DNA from: Phoronis ovalis
Taxonomy: Eukaryota; Phoronida; Phoronidae
NCBI GenBank assembly: GCA_028565635.1
Contig: JAOXYB010026346.1
Location: 1-15,772, forward strand
Direction of reading: 5' to 3'
DNA length: 15,772 nucleotides
The stretch's first letter is position 1. The number at the start of each line of letters is the position of its first letter. Both the position numbers and the translations under genes were made by a program. The notes beneath the pieces are model-generated. The model had not been told where the DNA came from. It searched no databases and saw only the letters and a program-made list of their open reading frames with translations. This document shows, one piece after another, positions 1 to 8,390 of the stretch.

Positions 1-79
1 AAAGTGACAGAAAACAGAAGTATCATAGACAAAGAAGGCAACAAAACTGCTTTGAATTTATTGAATTTTTTGACACATG
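1..79 (+). CDS. Possible internal coding exon, cut by the left edge
   Basis: Frame 1 is open from the first base for 26 codons, and its second half reads IIDKEGNKTALNLLNFLTH. It runs into a textbook splice donor, CATG|GTAAGT, at 79/80. Of the other two frames, one stops at once and one is open. The stretch DKEGNKTALNLL resembles the D-x-x-G-x-T-A-L-x-L-L core of an ankyrin repeat with one residue inserted. That is only a resemblance, and 26 residues cannot settle the family. The exon ends after the first base of a codon. The next plus-strand segment with good splice sites (7333-7479) begins with the last two bases of a codon, so the two could join, though other exons may lie between. The exon start is outside the window. 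Confidence 0.35.
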
Positions 80-347
80 GTAAGTGTTTTTGAAAGACAC
101 CAACTTCTACTGATAGTTGCACGTTCTGGACTATGACCCTACGTAGCCGTAGGCAACATAGTACTAGGGCCAGTAGGTAGGGGTCATAAAGCTAGGACTA
201 CCTGGAAGCTGGCCTTGGAAATGGGAGATTAATGAGGTACGAACTGAACTTTGATCCAGTTTGAGATAACAACAAACCGTGACTACGGTAATCCGTAGTT
301 TGCCATGTACTAAGTCTGCAGTGGTCAAACTGACGGGGGGCTTTAGT
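80..347. other. Probable intron sequence with two short perfect hairpins
   Basis: No gene is visible here. Two small perfect stem-loops occur. At 138-153 CCTACG and CGTAGG pair around a 4-base loop. At 282-299 ACTACGG and CCGTAGT pair around TAAT. The first sits inside a looser inverted repeat, 133-148 against 171-187 (TATGACC... against ...GGGGTCATA). If the donor at 80 is real, this is the start of an intron. Confidence 0.4.
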
Positions 348-587
348 CTATTTGTTTTGGATCACGAGTGACGAGATCAATTGAATTCGGGGTGCAACAG
401 TCGTTTTCTTTCTTTTAAATATAATTGGATGTGCTATCCCGCATGCATCGTATTCTACATGTTTACAGCTTACTGGGACATTATATATTTCAAAAGCAAC
501 AGCATTTCCCAAATTATTATCAGTATTTTGAAAGTAATCTAATAAGAGTCTACAATCTGGACAATTTACCTTGCTAAGTGCTGCCAT
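348..587 (-). CDS. Small hypothetical protein or first coding exon behind a promoter-like region
   Basis: This is a 79-codon frame from ATG at 587 to TAG at 348. The start context is AAAATGG, with A at -3 and G at +4. The protein begins MAALSKVNCPDCRLLLDYF. It has a CPDC motif at residues 9-12 and two later cysteines (about 41 and 49), which could suggest a small metal-binding or redox fold. It has no signal peptide or membrane segment, and I do not recognise the family. A second reading is possible: a good donor, CAAG|GTAAAT, follows codon 6, so the real exon may be only MAALSK and the rest intron. The case for a gene rests mainly on the ordered motifs just upstream (585-683). It lies antisense inside the possible intron of the plus-strand exon at 1-79. 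Confidence 0.4.
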   Translation of the reverse strand: MAALSKVNCPDCRLLLDYFQNTDNNLGNAVAFEIYNVPVSCKHVEYDACGIAHPIIFKRKKTTVAPRIQLISSLVIQNK

Positions 588-683
588 TTTGCTTCCGTTT
601 TTCTAGGCATGCGCATTTGGAGCATAGTCACATCACTATTATATAAAAAAAAACAAAAAGAAATGAAACTGCCCGCGGGAAAA
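585..683 (-). promoter_or_regulatory. Housekeeping-type promoter cluster (YY1, ETS, NRF1, E2F motifs)
   Basis: Read on the minus strand, the order toward the start codon is as follows. An E2F-like TTTTCCCGCGGGC lies at 671-683. An NRF1-like TGCGCATGC lies at 607-615. An ETS-like CGGAAG lies at 592-597. A YY1-like AAAATGGCAGC spans the ATG of the 348-587 frame. Each matches a known metazoan core-promoter motif, and the YY1 motif overlapping the first ATG is typical of start-proximal sites. There is no TATA box in the usual place, although an AT-rich run lies at 640-660. The assignment is by motif only. Confidence 0.45.
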
Positions 684-999
684 GTTTTTTATAAAAAAAA
701 AATGTTTTATTGTATTAATTTTCGTTTTTGTGCAATGCTTATTTGATTTTTTCCGTCTAAATAATTCAAAGCCCTTCACATTATAAAAACATTGCTATTT
801 AAAAACATGTTTTCCATATCCAGAAACTGCAAAGACTATAAAGAGCAGAAATCTTTTGTTTACAAAAACCTCTGAATCGCATTGATGTTGTTTTTTTTTG
901 TTTATTTTGCGGATTTGGAATCTTAAGAAGTCCCGTGGAGAGGGATATCTCTTTAGAGTATAATGACGCATTGTTTTGCTACATACCGCCTCTCCACCA
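684..999. other. AT-rich spacer, no supported gene
   Basis: The stretch is low in complexity, with A and T runs (682-716, 888-900). A frame on the minus strand over 795-1055 lacks an ATG and has a stop two codons upstream, so I do not annotate it. The segment could be the far side of a two-way promoter, since the next plus-strand ATG frame begins at 1000. Confidence 0.3.
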
Positions 1000-1176
1000 A
1001 TGGAAGTTGTGGTAAAAATGAACTTTAAGAAAACCGCTTGTAAAATGTATGACAATGTTGTCTATCTATTAACAGTATTGGAATCGTGGCTGGCACAGAA
1101 ATTCTACCGGTTTGTGCTACTGGTGTGCTTATCCTGTTTATTCAATGTTTATTCCGGCGTCTCTAATCATGGTTGA
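1000..1176 (+). CDS. Possible short membrane peptide (58 aa)
   Basis: An ATG at 1000 opens a 58-codon frame ending in TGA at 1174-1176. The N-terminus is MEVVVKMNFKKTACKMYDN. A hydrophobic stretch, FVLLVCLSCLFNVYSGV, lies near residues 38-54 and could be a single membrane span or an uncleaved anchor. The G+C content is a little higher than on either side and the codons are mixed rather than dominated by AT-only triplets. It lies about 320 bases from the motif cluster at 585-683 and points away from it, as one half of a divergent pair would. No family is recognised. A chance frame is the main alternative. Confidence 0.2.
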   Translation: MEVVVKMNFKKTACKMYDNVVYLLTVLESWLAQKFYRFVLLVCLSCLFNVYSGVSNHG

Positions 1177-1229
1177 TTTATAAATGATGATTATATAAAC
1201 TGTACGTGTGTACTTATGACATACTTGGA

Positions 1230-1248
1230 CTTAGTTATAATAGTCCGA
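1230..1248 (+). repeat. TAGTTATATTAGTCC-type motif, copy 1
   Basis: CTTAGTTATAATAGTCCGA here differs by one central base from TTAGTTATATTAGTCC at 4066-4081. A close relative with a duplicated centre lies at 2809-2832. The first five bases before and the last five of the motif (GGACT at 1228-1232, AGTCC at 1242-1246) can pair. The function is unknown; it may be the tip of a dispersed foldback element. Confidence 0.4.
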
Positions 1249-1542
1249 GTTACATAAGATATATACAAAATATCTGCACGATCTCTTGACGTCGTGACTA
1301 GACTAGGCTTAGTATGGATAACGTCGTCGGGGGACAATGTTCGTGTTATTATTAGTATCTTTTTGTAAAACTTATTTCTACCCAAACAGTGTAGAGTATG
1401 TAATTATAAATTATCAACAGTGTTAATTACATTTTTAGTCATAATGAAATGATTGATAATTTTCCCTCAATGTCCAGAAATCATAAAACTCAAGTTTATA
1501 TAATATTCTATTTTCTTTGCTAAAAAGGGTTAAATTATTGAT

Positions 1543-1567
1543 ATTACTGTTATAAATGAAGAAATAA
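1543..1567 (+). repeat. Dispersed repeat, left copy (25-bp exact core)
   Basis: The 25 bases starting ATTACTGTTATAAATG match 14818-14842 exactly and in the same orientation, 13.3 kb away. Similarity continues weakly on both sides (a CTAAAAA...TTA block upstream, GTAAAATTAT-like sequence downstream). The pair therefore looks like two diverged copies of a longer interspersed repeat of unknown type. Confidence 0.5.
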
Positions 1568-2781
1568 GAGTGAAATTATCAATTAGCAATATATTCTATG
1601 ATCCGTAGACTCAAGCAAAACTACGTTCGAGCAGAATTTGTATTAAAATAGTACACTGGAAACAAATGCATGAGAAAACATTTCATGCTGTATATTAACG
1701 CTGACTCCTAAGTAGTTTGCTATTTGTATTCAGTTCAGTGGAATGATATATCATGATATATGACGAAACTTATGGAGAAATAAAGTTCTGATAGCTAACT
1801 GTATCAAAAAAATAATTTAAAATGATTTAAAATTATATGCGTAAAATTATCTATTTAATTTATACCGATCAAAATACTGTTTGTATTGTGGTTTGTTTGC
1901 TAAAATCAAAAATATACCTTTCATGTTGTAAATAGAGTGATAGGAAGATAAGGGAGTTGATTAAACTAATGGCACCATTATTTTCCAACCCTTACCAAGT
2001 AGATTGTCGGTTACTCTGTTCACTGTATGGCCAACAGTAAATTTTGCAAGAGACAACAGAAATCTATGTGTATTTTGCGGGCATGAGTAGTGTTCCCACT
2101 GTTCAACTCGTGCGAATATGATATTCTCCCAAGTTAGTTTGGTAACTTTTGGCAAGATTGTTGGTCATTTAAAAGTTTATGTAAGGATTCTTTAATGATA
2201 AGAAAGATCCAATTAAAGTAAGCCTTTGTCAAGTTTAATTACAGCATATATAAGGTTTAAATCTTTTTACTAACGTGACTAGTGGCAGAAAGAGGGGATT
2301 TCTGTTCCCTTTGTAAATGTATTTATAAATTCTTTGGTAAATTAAAAGTCCTGTTATGTTCTTCAAATATATTTGCTGCATACCGTAAATCTTGAAAAGA
2401 AAACCACTCCAATAGGAGTCCAATAGCTAGCCATTATGTCATAAAACATTTAGTCTTTTATATCATACGCCAGCGTTTTTTCTCAAGTACTTTGTTCATG
2501 TTTCCGCCGACCTAACTTTCAAAATCTTTCTACACAAAAGTGTTGTGTTCATTACCGGATTCATTATTACATGTGACGTGGCTTAGAATGATTTTTTTAA
2601 ATGCTTAATGATCGGTCGGAATAATTAGTCCAGATTTTTCTCTACAGGTGGTCCGTAGCTTTTCTAAACTGTTTCGTAATTGATAACTGAGATTGAACAA
2701 AAACGTTCAGTGGAAAGGAAAATTAAATACAGGATTGATAATCGACTCGCTGTTCGTACTCCCGGATCGTACTCATCATTT

Positions 2782-2845
2782 CTTGCTTTTATATGAGACT
2801 AATAAAACTAAGTTATATTAGTTATATTAGTCCTTGCTTTTATAT
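2782..2845. repeat. Foldback flanked by 13-bp direct repeats
   Basis: CTTGCTTTTATAT occurs exactly at 2782-2794 and 2833-2845. Between the copies lies a 38-base near-palindrome whose arms (2797-2810 and 2819-2832) match at 13 of 14 positions around an 8-base spacer. The right arm is the TAGTTATATTAGTC motif also seen near 1230 and 4065. The layout is what an insertion with a target duplication would leave, but replication slippage could give the same picture. Confidence 0.5.
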
Positions 2846-3760
2846 ACAACTTGTATGAAATGCAAATAAAAGTTTCTGTCTAAAATTTATTAAATTAATC
2901 GGTGCATTTTAAAAAAATATTTGCGGATTTTGTCCAACAACTGAAATACGACGATTTTTAGATTACATTGTTTTATTGTCCAAAATGCAAAACATATTTA
3001 GCAAAAAACAAAAATTATTTAATACAGAAATTAATGTTAAAATGAGCTAGGTATATATGTACCTCCTGGGCTGAATATTTAGCACAGTAAACTAGAGTAA
3101 TGGCGCTAGCCCGGGTGCCTGTCATGTAAAGCGTGAAATTAATCACCTATATTTATCGACGGATTTGCGGTATATGTACACTACATAAAGAGTAGACCCT
3201 TGCCTGAAGAAACAACCTGTTTGCCATAGGTCAACAGCACTCAGTGAAAATTTTAAAAAGGAAGACAAACATATATAGCCATCTTTAATGAAAATGTTGA
3301 TTTACGCTATGAATAGCTCTAATGGGTGTACAAAACAAATTACTGTAAGCTAACAACTGCACAATACCATCTCTGGGCTTGAAGAAAAAAAACAACGAAT
3401 TTTACCAATCTATTTTGCTGGCTATTATCATTTTATTTTTTCATTGGCTTAAGATGTGTCACCTAGAATTAGTCACTAGTTATTAACCAAGGATCTGTGA
3501 CTACACAGTTATCCATATAACGATATATTTTTGAAAACCTTTATTATTAATAATAGTAGTATGTACAAAATAAGCCGGAAATTTGGCGTGTCCTGCAGAT
3601 GTAACTTATAGTTGTAAAATAAATCACTATTATGTATTTAACACAAATTGATGTAAATTTGATGTAGATTCGTCTGCTATGTATGCAAAACATGCAAATT
3701 GAATTAAAATCTATATTAAATGTCAATTATAAGTAATAATCGGTATCAACTGTAAAACTG
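2846..3760. other. AT-rich non-coding stretch
   Basis: No gene is supported. AGTCAC near 3472 and GTGACT near 3498 could pair. A weak exon-like segment near 3281-3342, ending in a GTAAGC donor, lacks a pyrimidine tract before its acceptor, so I do not annotate it as coding. Confidence 0.45.
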
Positions 3761-3952
3761 TCAGAAATGATATACTGAGTTACAATTAACTTTGTGTCTA
3801 GGATTATGAGTACAGGCGTCAGTATGCAATCGGTCGTATTTACCATTAAATCTGACCAATGCTTGCATATGGACCAGCATAGTCCGCTGCAAAAGGTCGG
3901 AAAAACTTCTGATTTGGCTAAAAGACTTAACGAGACTATTTAACAAATACAT
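3761..3952 (-). CDS. Weak hypothetical minus-strand frame with exon-like core
   Basis: This is a 63-codon ATG frame beginning MYLLNSLVKSFSQIRSFSD. Inside it, a pyrimidine-rich acceptor-like run ending TTTTGCAG is followed by a short segment, RTMLVHMQALVRFN, and then a donor-like ATGGTAAAT near 3849. It could therefore be a short internal exon rather than a whole gene. The sequence just before the ATG (3960-4070) is richer in G+C. No family is recognised, and a chance frame is about as likely. Confidence 0.15.
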   Translation of the reverse strand: MYLLNSLVKSFSQIRSFSDLLQRTMLVHMQALVRFNGKYDRLHTDACTHNPRHKVNCNSVYHF

Positions 3953-4064
3953 TGCTCGATGAACATGAAAGGCAGCAGGACTCCCTGACTTAGTTAAATC
4001 GCGATCCGAGTAGCTCCCTACAGCATGGTTTGCTTTCCCGTTTGCTTGGGGCGTTCTAGCTGGT

Positions 4065-4081
4065 CTTAGTTATATTAGTCC
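4065..4081 (+). repeat. TAGTTATATTAGTCC-type motif, copy 3
   Basis: CTTAGTTATATTAGTCC is followed by CAGGTTTTGTATATGC. At 2809-2846 the same motif is followed by TTGCTTTTATATAC, so the likeness extends about 30 bases. This supports common descent rather than chance. Confidence 0.45.
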
Positions 4082-4271
4082 CAGGTTTTGTATATGCATA
4101 ATCCAGTAGTTTCTACACATCCTATTTCATCAAACGGTTACAGTTATGCTGAAGATGTATTTTATTTACATTACGTAGGCGGGTGCACTTCATAAAATTT
4201 TGGGTAGGGATGTTCGGCCCGTGCTTAAAAACTGGATCCTCTCAACTATATTTGAGGATCCTCAAGCAACC

Positions 4272-4490
4272 GGCTTGCTTAACTTTTTTTTGCTGAAACC
4301 CCGATTGCTAACTTTTTTTATGCGTATTGGAAAACCGGTTTATTTAAGTAAAAAAACAGATCAACTCTGCTTATTTATTCAAAAACAAAACGAATCCATT
4401 TTGCTAATTTTGCAAAAACCGGATCCTCTCTGCTAATTTGATCAACAAAACGGATCCGCTCTGCTAATTTGGCCAAAAAAGGTTCCATCT
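4272..4490. repeat. Degenerate tandem repeat, about 30-bp unit with GGATCC and TGCTAATTT
   Basis: The clearest units carry CTGCTAATTTG at 4430-4440 and 4461-4471 (31 bases apart), TTGCTAATTTT at 4401-4411 and CTGCTTATTTA at 4368-4378. Each is preceded by a GGATCC-like block and an A-rich run. Older, more diverged units (TTGCTAACTTTTTTT, TTGCTTAACTTTTTTT) reach back to about 4272. Open frames crossing this stretch on both strands are by-products of the repetition, so no gene is called. Confidence 0.6.
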
Positions 4491-4619
4491 GATCTGGAGC
4501 TGCACATTCCCGTATATAAATAAAGGCCTGAGCCCTCCCGGGTACATTGGTTTGCATCGAATATCGAAAAACATAAATTTATTGAATATATTGAATTTTT
4601 GAGAAAAAAAATTTCTCAG

Positions 4620-4870
4620 CTCCAAGGCAGCACACGTGTCCATGCTTTTTTTAGCGCGAATAGTCTCTCCAGACTCTCCAGGGCCGCTGCCCACATCAAA
4701 ACTAAGGAGTGATCAGATTGCCTCCATCATGACAGGAGACATGTCGCCTCCAGAGTCTGCAGGCTTGCAGTGCAGCATGAAAGTGACAAAGTTTTACCGC
4801 AGCTCGCCGCAGCTGCGGTTGCCTGCATACAAACAACTTGATTGGTACCGGTTGCACCCGGAAGGTTCAC
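4620..4870. other. G+C-richer island of unknown origin
   Basis: This 250-base block is clearly richer in G+C than the surroundings. It is full of short duplications: CTCCAG several times, GCCTCCA twice, CCGCAGCT twice and a 12-bp perfect palindrome CCGCAGCTGCGG at 4807-4818. A plus-strand frame (4636-4935) and a minus-strand frame (4464-4694) overlap here, and neither looks like a known protein. It may be the eroded end of a mobile element or a regulatory island. It directly follows the tandem repeat at 4272-4490. Confidence 0.35.
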
Positions 4871-5532
4871 ATTCGATATCACATTTTTTGAGTGTTATTC
4901 ATACGTTTTGCTGCTTTATGTTTTCAAAGATCTGATATGCAACAGGCAAACTAATTATTTTTTGTACAATATTATTTTTTTATAAAATAATCTGAATCAT
5001 GAAGTAATTATAAAATTATTTCCACCTCGTATAAATCAACGTATTACTGAAACTTCTGCGGAAATGCTAAGCTGTAGACACATAGTATCGGGTTAGAATT
5101 GCATGGAAACAAAAATATATATTTCACTAAACTTCACACTTGAAGAGTACACGTTTTCTGAAGTTCTCTGTTAATATAACGCAAACGAACCAATTATTAT
5201 AGCCATAATCAAATATTAATGTTTAGCAGCGGACGCTCAAGATACTGATAATAAAGGTTGAATCTGAAATATATTGACATGAACATTATTGAACCAAATC
5301 ATTAGATAACGTCATAAATCATCAAGTATTTGATAGAGAGTTAGATTATTTGTCACGTGTTTGTAATAAATAGCATCTGGTTTACGGTATTGATGAATAG
5401 TTTTCTATAACCACATTTTAACTAAATTTTGATACAGCATAATAAAGGAGAATAACAAACACACGTGCTTTTGCTGGAATAGCGCGCATCCAGTGCGCAT
5501 TTGCCAATTCGGAATTTAAATGCATTCTTATC
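4871..5532. other. AT-rich non-coding stretch
   Basis: No gene is supported. An 8-bp AT stem at 4971-4991 and a small GCGCA/TGCGC stem near 5483-5497 are present, along with one GTCACGTG E-box at 5352-5359. Confidence 0.5.
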
Positions 5533-5606
5533 CCAGTCTGAATAAATCCATCCGTTAGTGTTCCGTGCCTTCTCGGAATACTAACGGATAGATTTAGTCA
5601 GACTGG
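5533..5606. repeat. Near-perfect 33-bp inverted repeat with 8-base loop
   Basis: Arms 5533-5565 and 5574-5606 match at 30 of 33 positions; one of the three differences would be a G-U pair in RNA. The loop is TGCCTTCT. Pairing stops sharply at the arm ends. CTTATCC on the left and CTTGTCC on the right form an imperfect 7-base direct repeat close to the arm ends. The shape fits a tiny foldback or MITE-like element. The length also fits a microRNA precursor, though the stem is straighter than usual for one. No known microRNA is recognised. Confidence 0.65.
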
Positions 5607-7332
5607 TGCTTGTCCGTGCCTACTTAAAGTTGTATCTGCGAGATTATTGTTATCCCGGTGATTTATATTTTAGCAAATTGCCGGAGATGTTTTAAAAAGT
5701 CTATCACCTGGCCTATCATCAGACTTTTCTTTGTCGAAACTGACTTACACAAACACTTTACAAATAGATACCTCGTTTCATGTTTGACAATCACAGAAAT
5801 TGATTAAAATTGACAATTACGTTTACACACGGAATATGTAAACATTTTAACCAGGAGCAGTGAAAGAATGGTTTTCCATTATTGGACGCGTACGTGTGTT
5901 CCTTTTGAATAGTATTGTTTGTACGTTGTAGTTTGCGTAGTAAGTTTCTGTTTGCACAGATAAGTTGTTAATTTATTCAAACAGTTGATATAATGTGCGA
6001 TATACAGTGATATTGTGAATGTTGCGAAATACTGAAATCGTTTAAATATAGAATGCACGTGACATCCTGTAGGTAATCGCAAATATACTGAATTTATAAA
6101 TTTAAAAACTTTAGAAGTAAAATAGAGTTTACCACGGAACAGACAAACATTTCCCGCTGAGATAATTCGCGGTTGGTACCGTTCATATAAGGAAGCGTGA
6201 AAGTTTTCAATTTTAATCTGCAAAACTTGCGTCAATATTTACTCTCTACTGTGTCAGCCTAAGTTTTTTATACAATGATAGTATTTGACTGTATTGATAG
6301 GAATGATGACTCATACATGTATTACCGCGCATACAGAAGATATTTTTACAGAAAAGTATTATAATTACCGGATTAACGGTTACCAAAACATGTAAAACAT
6401 ATCCTCCGAAGCTATTTATTCTCGCAATGTTTTTAAAAATGAAAATAGACGACCTGCTAGTACATGTGTTAGTTCGATATCTCACTTGTCATGAAACTAA
6501 AAATTCTCATTGATATTAATTGTGATAACCTCGAGACTTGCGAAATATGGCAAGCTCTAAATAAATTGTCTACTGGGGTCTCCCGGACAGTAGGGTTACA
6601 TACGAAACGATAAGAAAACATGATTACGACCTATTGAATGTGTCACTGTTATGATATATCAATTATATGTTTATATCGCAGAAACCTTTATCACATTGCA
6701 CTTTGAACTATATCATACCTGGTTTTATCATTTATAGTTGTTAAAGATTGCTGTAGAAGTTAAGAAAATAGCAAGTTTGATTTAAATATCACACCAAAGG
6801 CTATTTAGCACTATCCCATGATGTTTTCTCATAGAGTCAATATCAGATTCATTCGTTTTACCGTCGTTTTAACATTTTAGCGTTGCATTTTATAGTGGAA
6901 TAACTGTTTAAGAAAATAACCAACGTTAAATTTAAACTGGTTGCCATATGTCCCACAGTATGGTGCCATCAGGTTCCATTAACATGATCGTCTCTTTTTA
7001 TAAAAGAACTTTATAGACTGCTTAAGAAAACTGACTGCATATTTTCACTACTGTGTCGTAACAAGTTAATGTTGCGAAAACGCTTTGTTTTGTTAAATTC
7101 AAAGAACACGAATTCAATTAAATGAGACAGACTATGATGCAAGATACAATTACAGTATGAAACGGTTGGTTTTTTCGAGTTGATACTGGAAGTGCATGGA
7201 TTCTCAAATTTACCGATATTACACAAGCTAAAATGACACTACGATCAGGTTAAAATGACATGAAATTCAGCACGTCAAATTACTGTATTGTCTAGCTTTG
7301 CAAACAATTTATGAAATCATTTTGCCCTTTAG
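5607..7332. other. AT-rich stretch, no confident gene
   Basis: The longest frame is on the minus strand (5879-6235, 118 codons), with no ATG near its beginning. It includes an exon-like part in which TTTTGCAG is followed by a segment ending in CGTG|GTAAAC, near 6204 to 6135. Frames at 6246-6485 and 7011-7226 on the same strand are similar in quality. None matches a known family. A GTCACGTG-type E-box (CACGTGAC) lies at 6056-6063. Confidence 0.35.
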
Positions 7333-7479
7333 CTAGAATACACAAACCTCCATCAAGAAAGAAAATAAAGCTAAATACTCCTAGTGGTTTTAGTTCCGGG
7401 CATTTAACAACAAAATTGGTCTGTGTTTACTGTTCTTATGTGTTTTCGCATGCTCCTATCATAATGCATTTTATAAAAG
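7333..7479 (+). CDS. Possible internal exon, basic and cysteine-containing
   Basis: A good acceptor, ATTTTGCCCTTTAG, ends at 7332, and a donor, AAAAG|GTAATG, lies at 7479/7480. The 147-base segment is open in the frame ARIHKPPSRKKIKLNTPSG and onward. A basic patch comes first, then CVYC, with histidines at 9 and 15 residues after the first cysteine of CVYC. The spacing does not fit a standard C2H2 finger. An ATG at 7311 in the same frame gives an alternative in which this is a first exon. Phases match both the donor at 79/80 and the acceptor at 7804/7805. The family is not recognised. Confidence 0.3.
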
Positions 7480-7804
7480 GTAATGCAGTTAGATAAATAC
7501 AGAGCGTTTTCAAGGATTCAATGCAGCAAATTCTTTCTAGCCAGTCTTCAACAGTCAATCAATGCCATGTTAAATCTAACCAATTGTTAAGCGATTATAA
7601 TGATAGTTGAGCAGTGATCGACTTCACACTATTCATACAAGGTGAAAAATAAATTTCAGATGAATACGTGACGAGTGTTATGACAAAACATCCAATAACT
7701 TTTACATATAAAAAGAGCATGTTCTATTGACAAAAATATAGAATATCGTACATTATAGGTAACGAAACAAACCTGAGTCAATATTACCCTTTTTTCTCTC
7801 ACAG

Positions 7805-7842
7805 GTATAATCGACTTTCAACACTTTACAAACTCTATATAG
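7805..7842 (+). CDS. Possible last coding exon of the same plus-strand gene
   Basis: The acceptor here is one of the best in the window: a run of pyrimidines ending in TCTCTCACAG|G at 7804/7805. Taken in the phase left by the exon at 7333-7479, the frame adds a glycine across the junction and 11 more residues (IIDFQHFTNSI), then TAG at 7840-7842. An AATAAA follows 29 bases later. The intron between the two would be 325 bases. A strong acceptor, a stop and a poly(A) signal in the right order support a terminal exon, but no transcript evidence is available. Confidence 0.3.
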
Positions 7843-7871
7843 CCACTGAATGAACAAGAAGACACTTTCAA

Positions 7872-7877
7872 AATAAA
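7872..7877 (+). terminator. Plus-strand poly(A) signal AATAAA
   Basis: A canonical AATAAA lies 29 bases after the possible TAG at 7842. A hairpin, AACTT/AAGTT with loop CGTG, lies just beyond at about 7896-7909. Confidence 0.35.
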
Positions 7878-7909
7878 GTAGCATTTCGTAACATGAACTT
7901 CGTGAAGTT

Positions 7910-7915
7910 TTTATT
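7910..7915 (-). terminator. Minus-strand poly(A) signal, distal candidate for Frizzled
   Basis: TTTATT on the plus strand is AATAAA on the minus strand. It would give the Frizzled transcript a 3' UTR of about 0.9 kb and lies only 32 bases from the opposing plus-strand AATAAA at 7872-7877. Confidence 0.25.
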
Positions 7916-8384
7916 TCTTAACTATATATATTTCTAACCTTAAATTTGTCCTGTAATACTTTTTTTAAAATTCCTAACAGTACGAAATTTTTAAAGGTAT
8001 CCCTTATTAACATCAAACAGCCGCTATATAGGAGTTTCATTTCAAGTCTTCTTATAAATAATTATATTAAATATCGTAACAAAGATTAAATTTATCTTGA
8101 TAGTTATTTGAAATAAATATAATGAATCTCGATGCATTAACGAATTCCCAATTGTCAACTTAAAGGGAAACAATCAGGTGTTGTTGCGCTTTTGAAAATC
8201 ATCATAATATTTCAAAACTAATGCACTCTTTAGCTAGAATTTTAAAAACTACGAAAATTTCGAGGAAATTCGTGGTTTTGCTACAAAAATTAAATCAAAT
8301 AGATAACACTTCAGACAGTATATAAATGTAGGTGGACTCAAATGTGATTGTCTTTGGAAATTTGCATTAAAGCTACAATAATAG
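7916..8384. other. AT-rich spacer between converging units
   Basis: No gene is visible. A stem-loop with arms AAAACTACGAA and TTCGTGGTTTT (8245-8255 and 8269-8279, one mismatch) is the only clear structure. It would lie in the Frizzled 3' UTR if the distal poly(A) signal is used. Confidence 0.4.
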
Positions 8385-8390
8385 TTTATT
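8385..8390 (-). terminator. Minus-strand poly(A) signal, proximal candidate for Frizzled
   Basis: This is the first canonical AATAAA (plus-strand TTTATT) met downstream of the Frizzled stop codon, about 410 bases after it. That is a plausible 3' UTR length. Confidence 0.4.

Larger units (their letters stand above)
1177..2781. other. AT-rich non-coding stretch
   Basis: No gene is recognised. The stretch holds a first copy of the TAGTTATAATAGTCC-type motif (1230-1248), one member of a dispersed 25-bp repeat (1543-1567) and a 16-bp perfect palindrome, ATATATCATGATATAT (1747-1762). Small minus-strand frames at 1191-1385, 1961-2155 and 2235-2423 have no family likeness and are not annotated. Confidence 0.5.

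Noticed and set aside
54-75. Likeness of AATTTATTGAAT at 54-70 to 4573-4600
   Set aside because: Low-complexity AT sequence, short match, different surroundings; probably chance.
795-1055. Minus-strand frame with a signal-peptide-like beginning and a GTATGT donor
   Set aside because: The beginning is TTG, a stop lies two codons upstream, and no usable acceptor precedes it.
3281-3342. Open segment ending in a GTAAGC donor
   Set aside because: The required acceptor has no pyrimidine tract, and the encoded residues suggest no family.
4636-4935. 99-codon plus-strand frame in the G+C-rich island
   Set aside because: It runs across local duplications and then into AT-rich DNA, with no conserved motif. 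More likely open by composition.
5879-6235. 118-codon minus-strand frame
   Set aside because: No ATG near its beginning and no family likeness. In AT-rich DNA of this length one frame this long can occur by chance. An exon-like core (acceptor to CGTG|GTAAAC) keeps it from being dismissed entirely.
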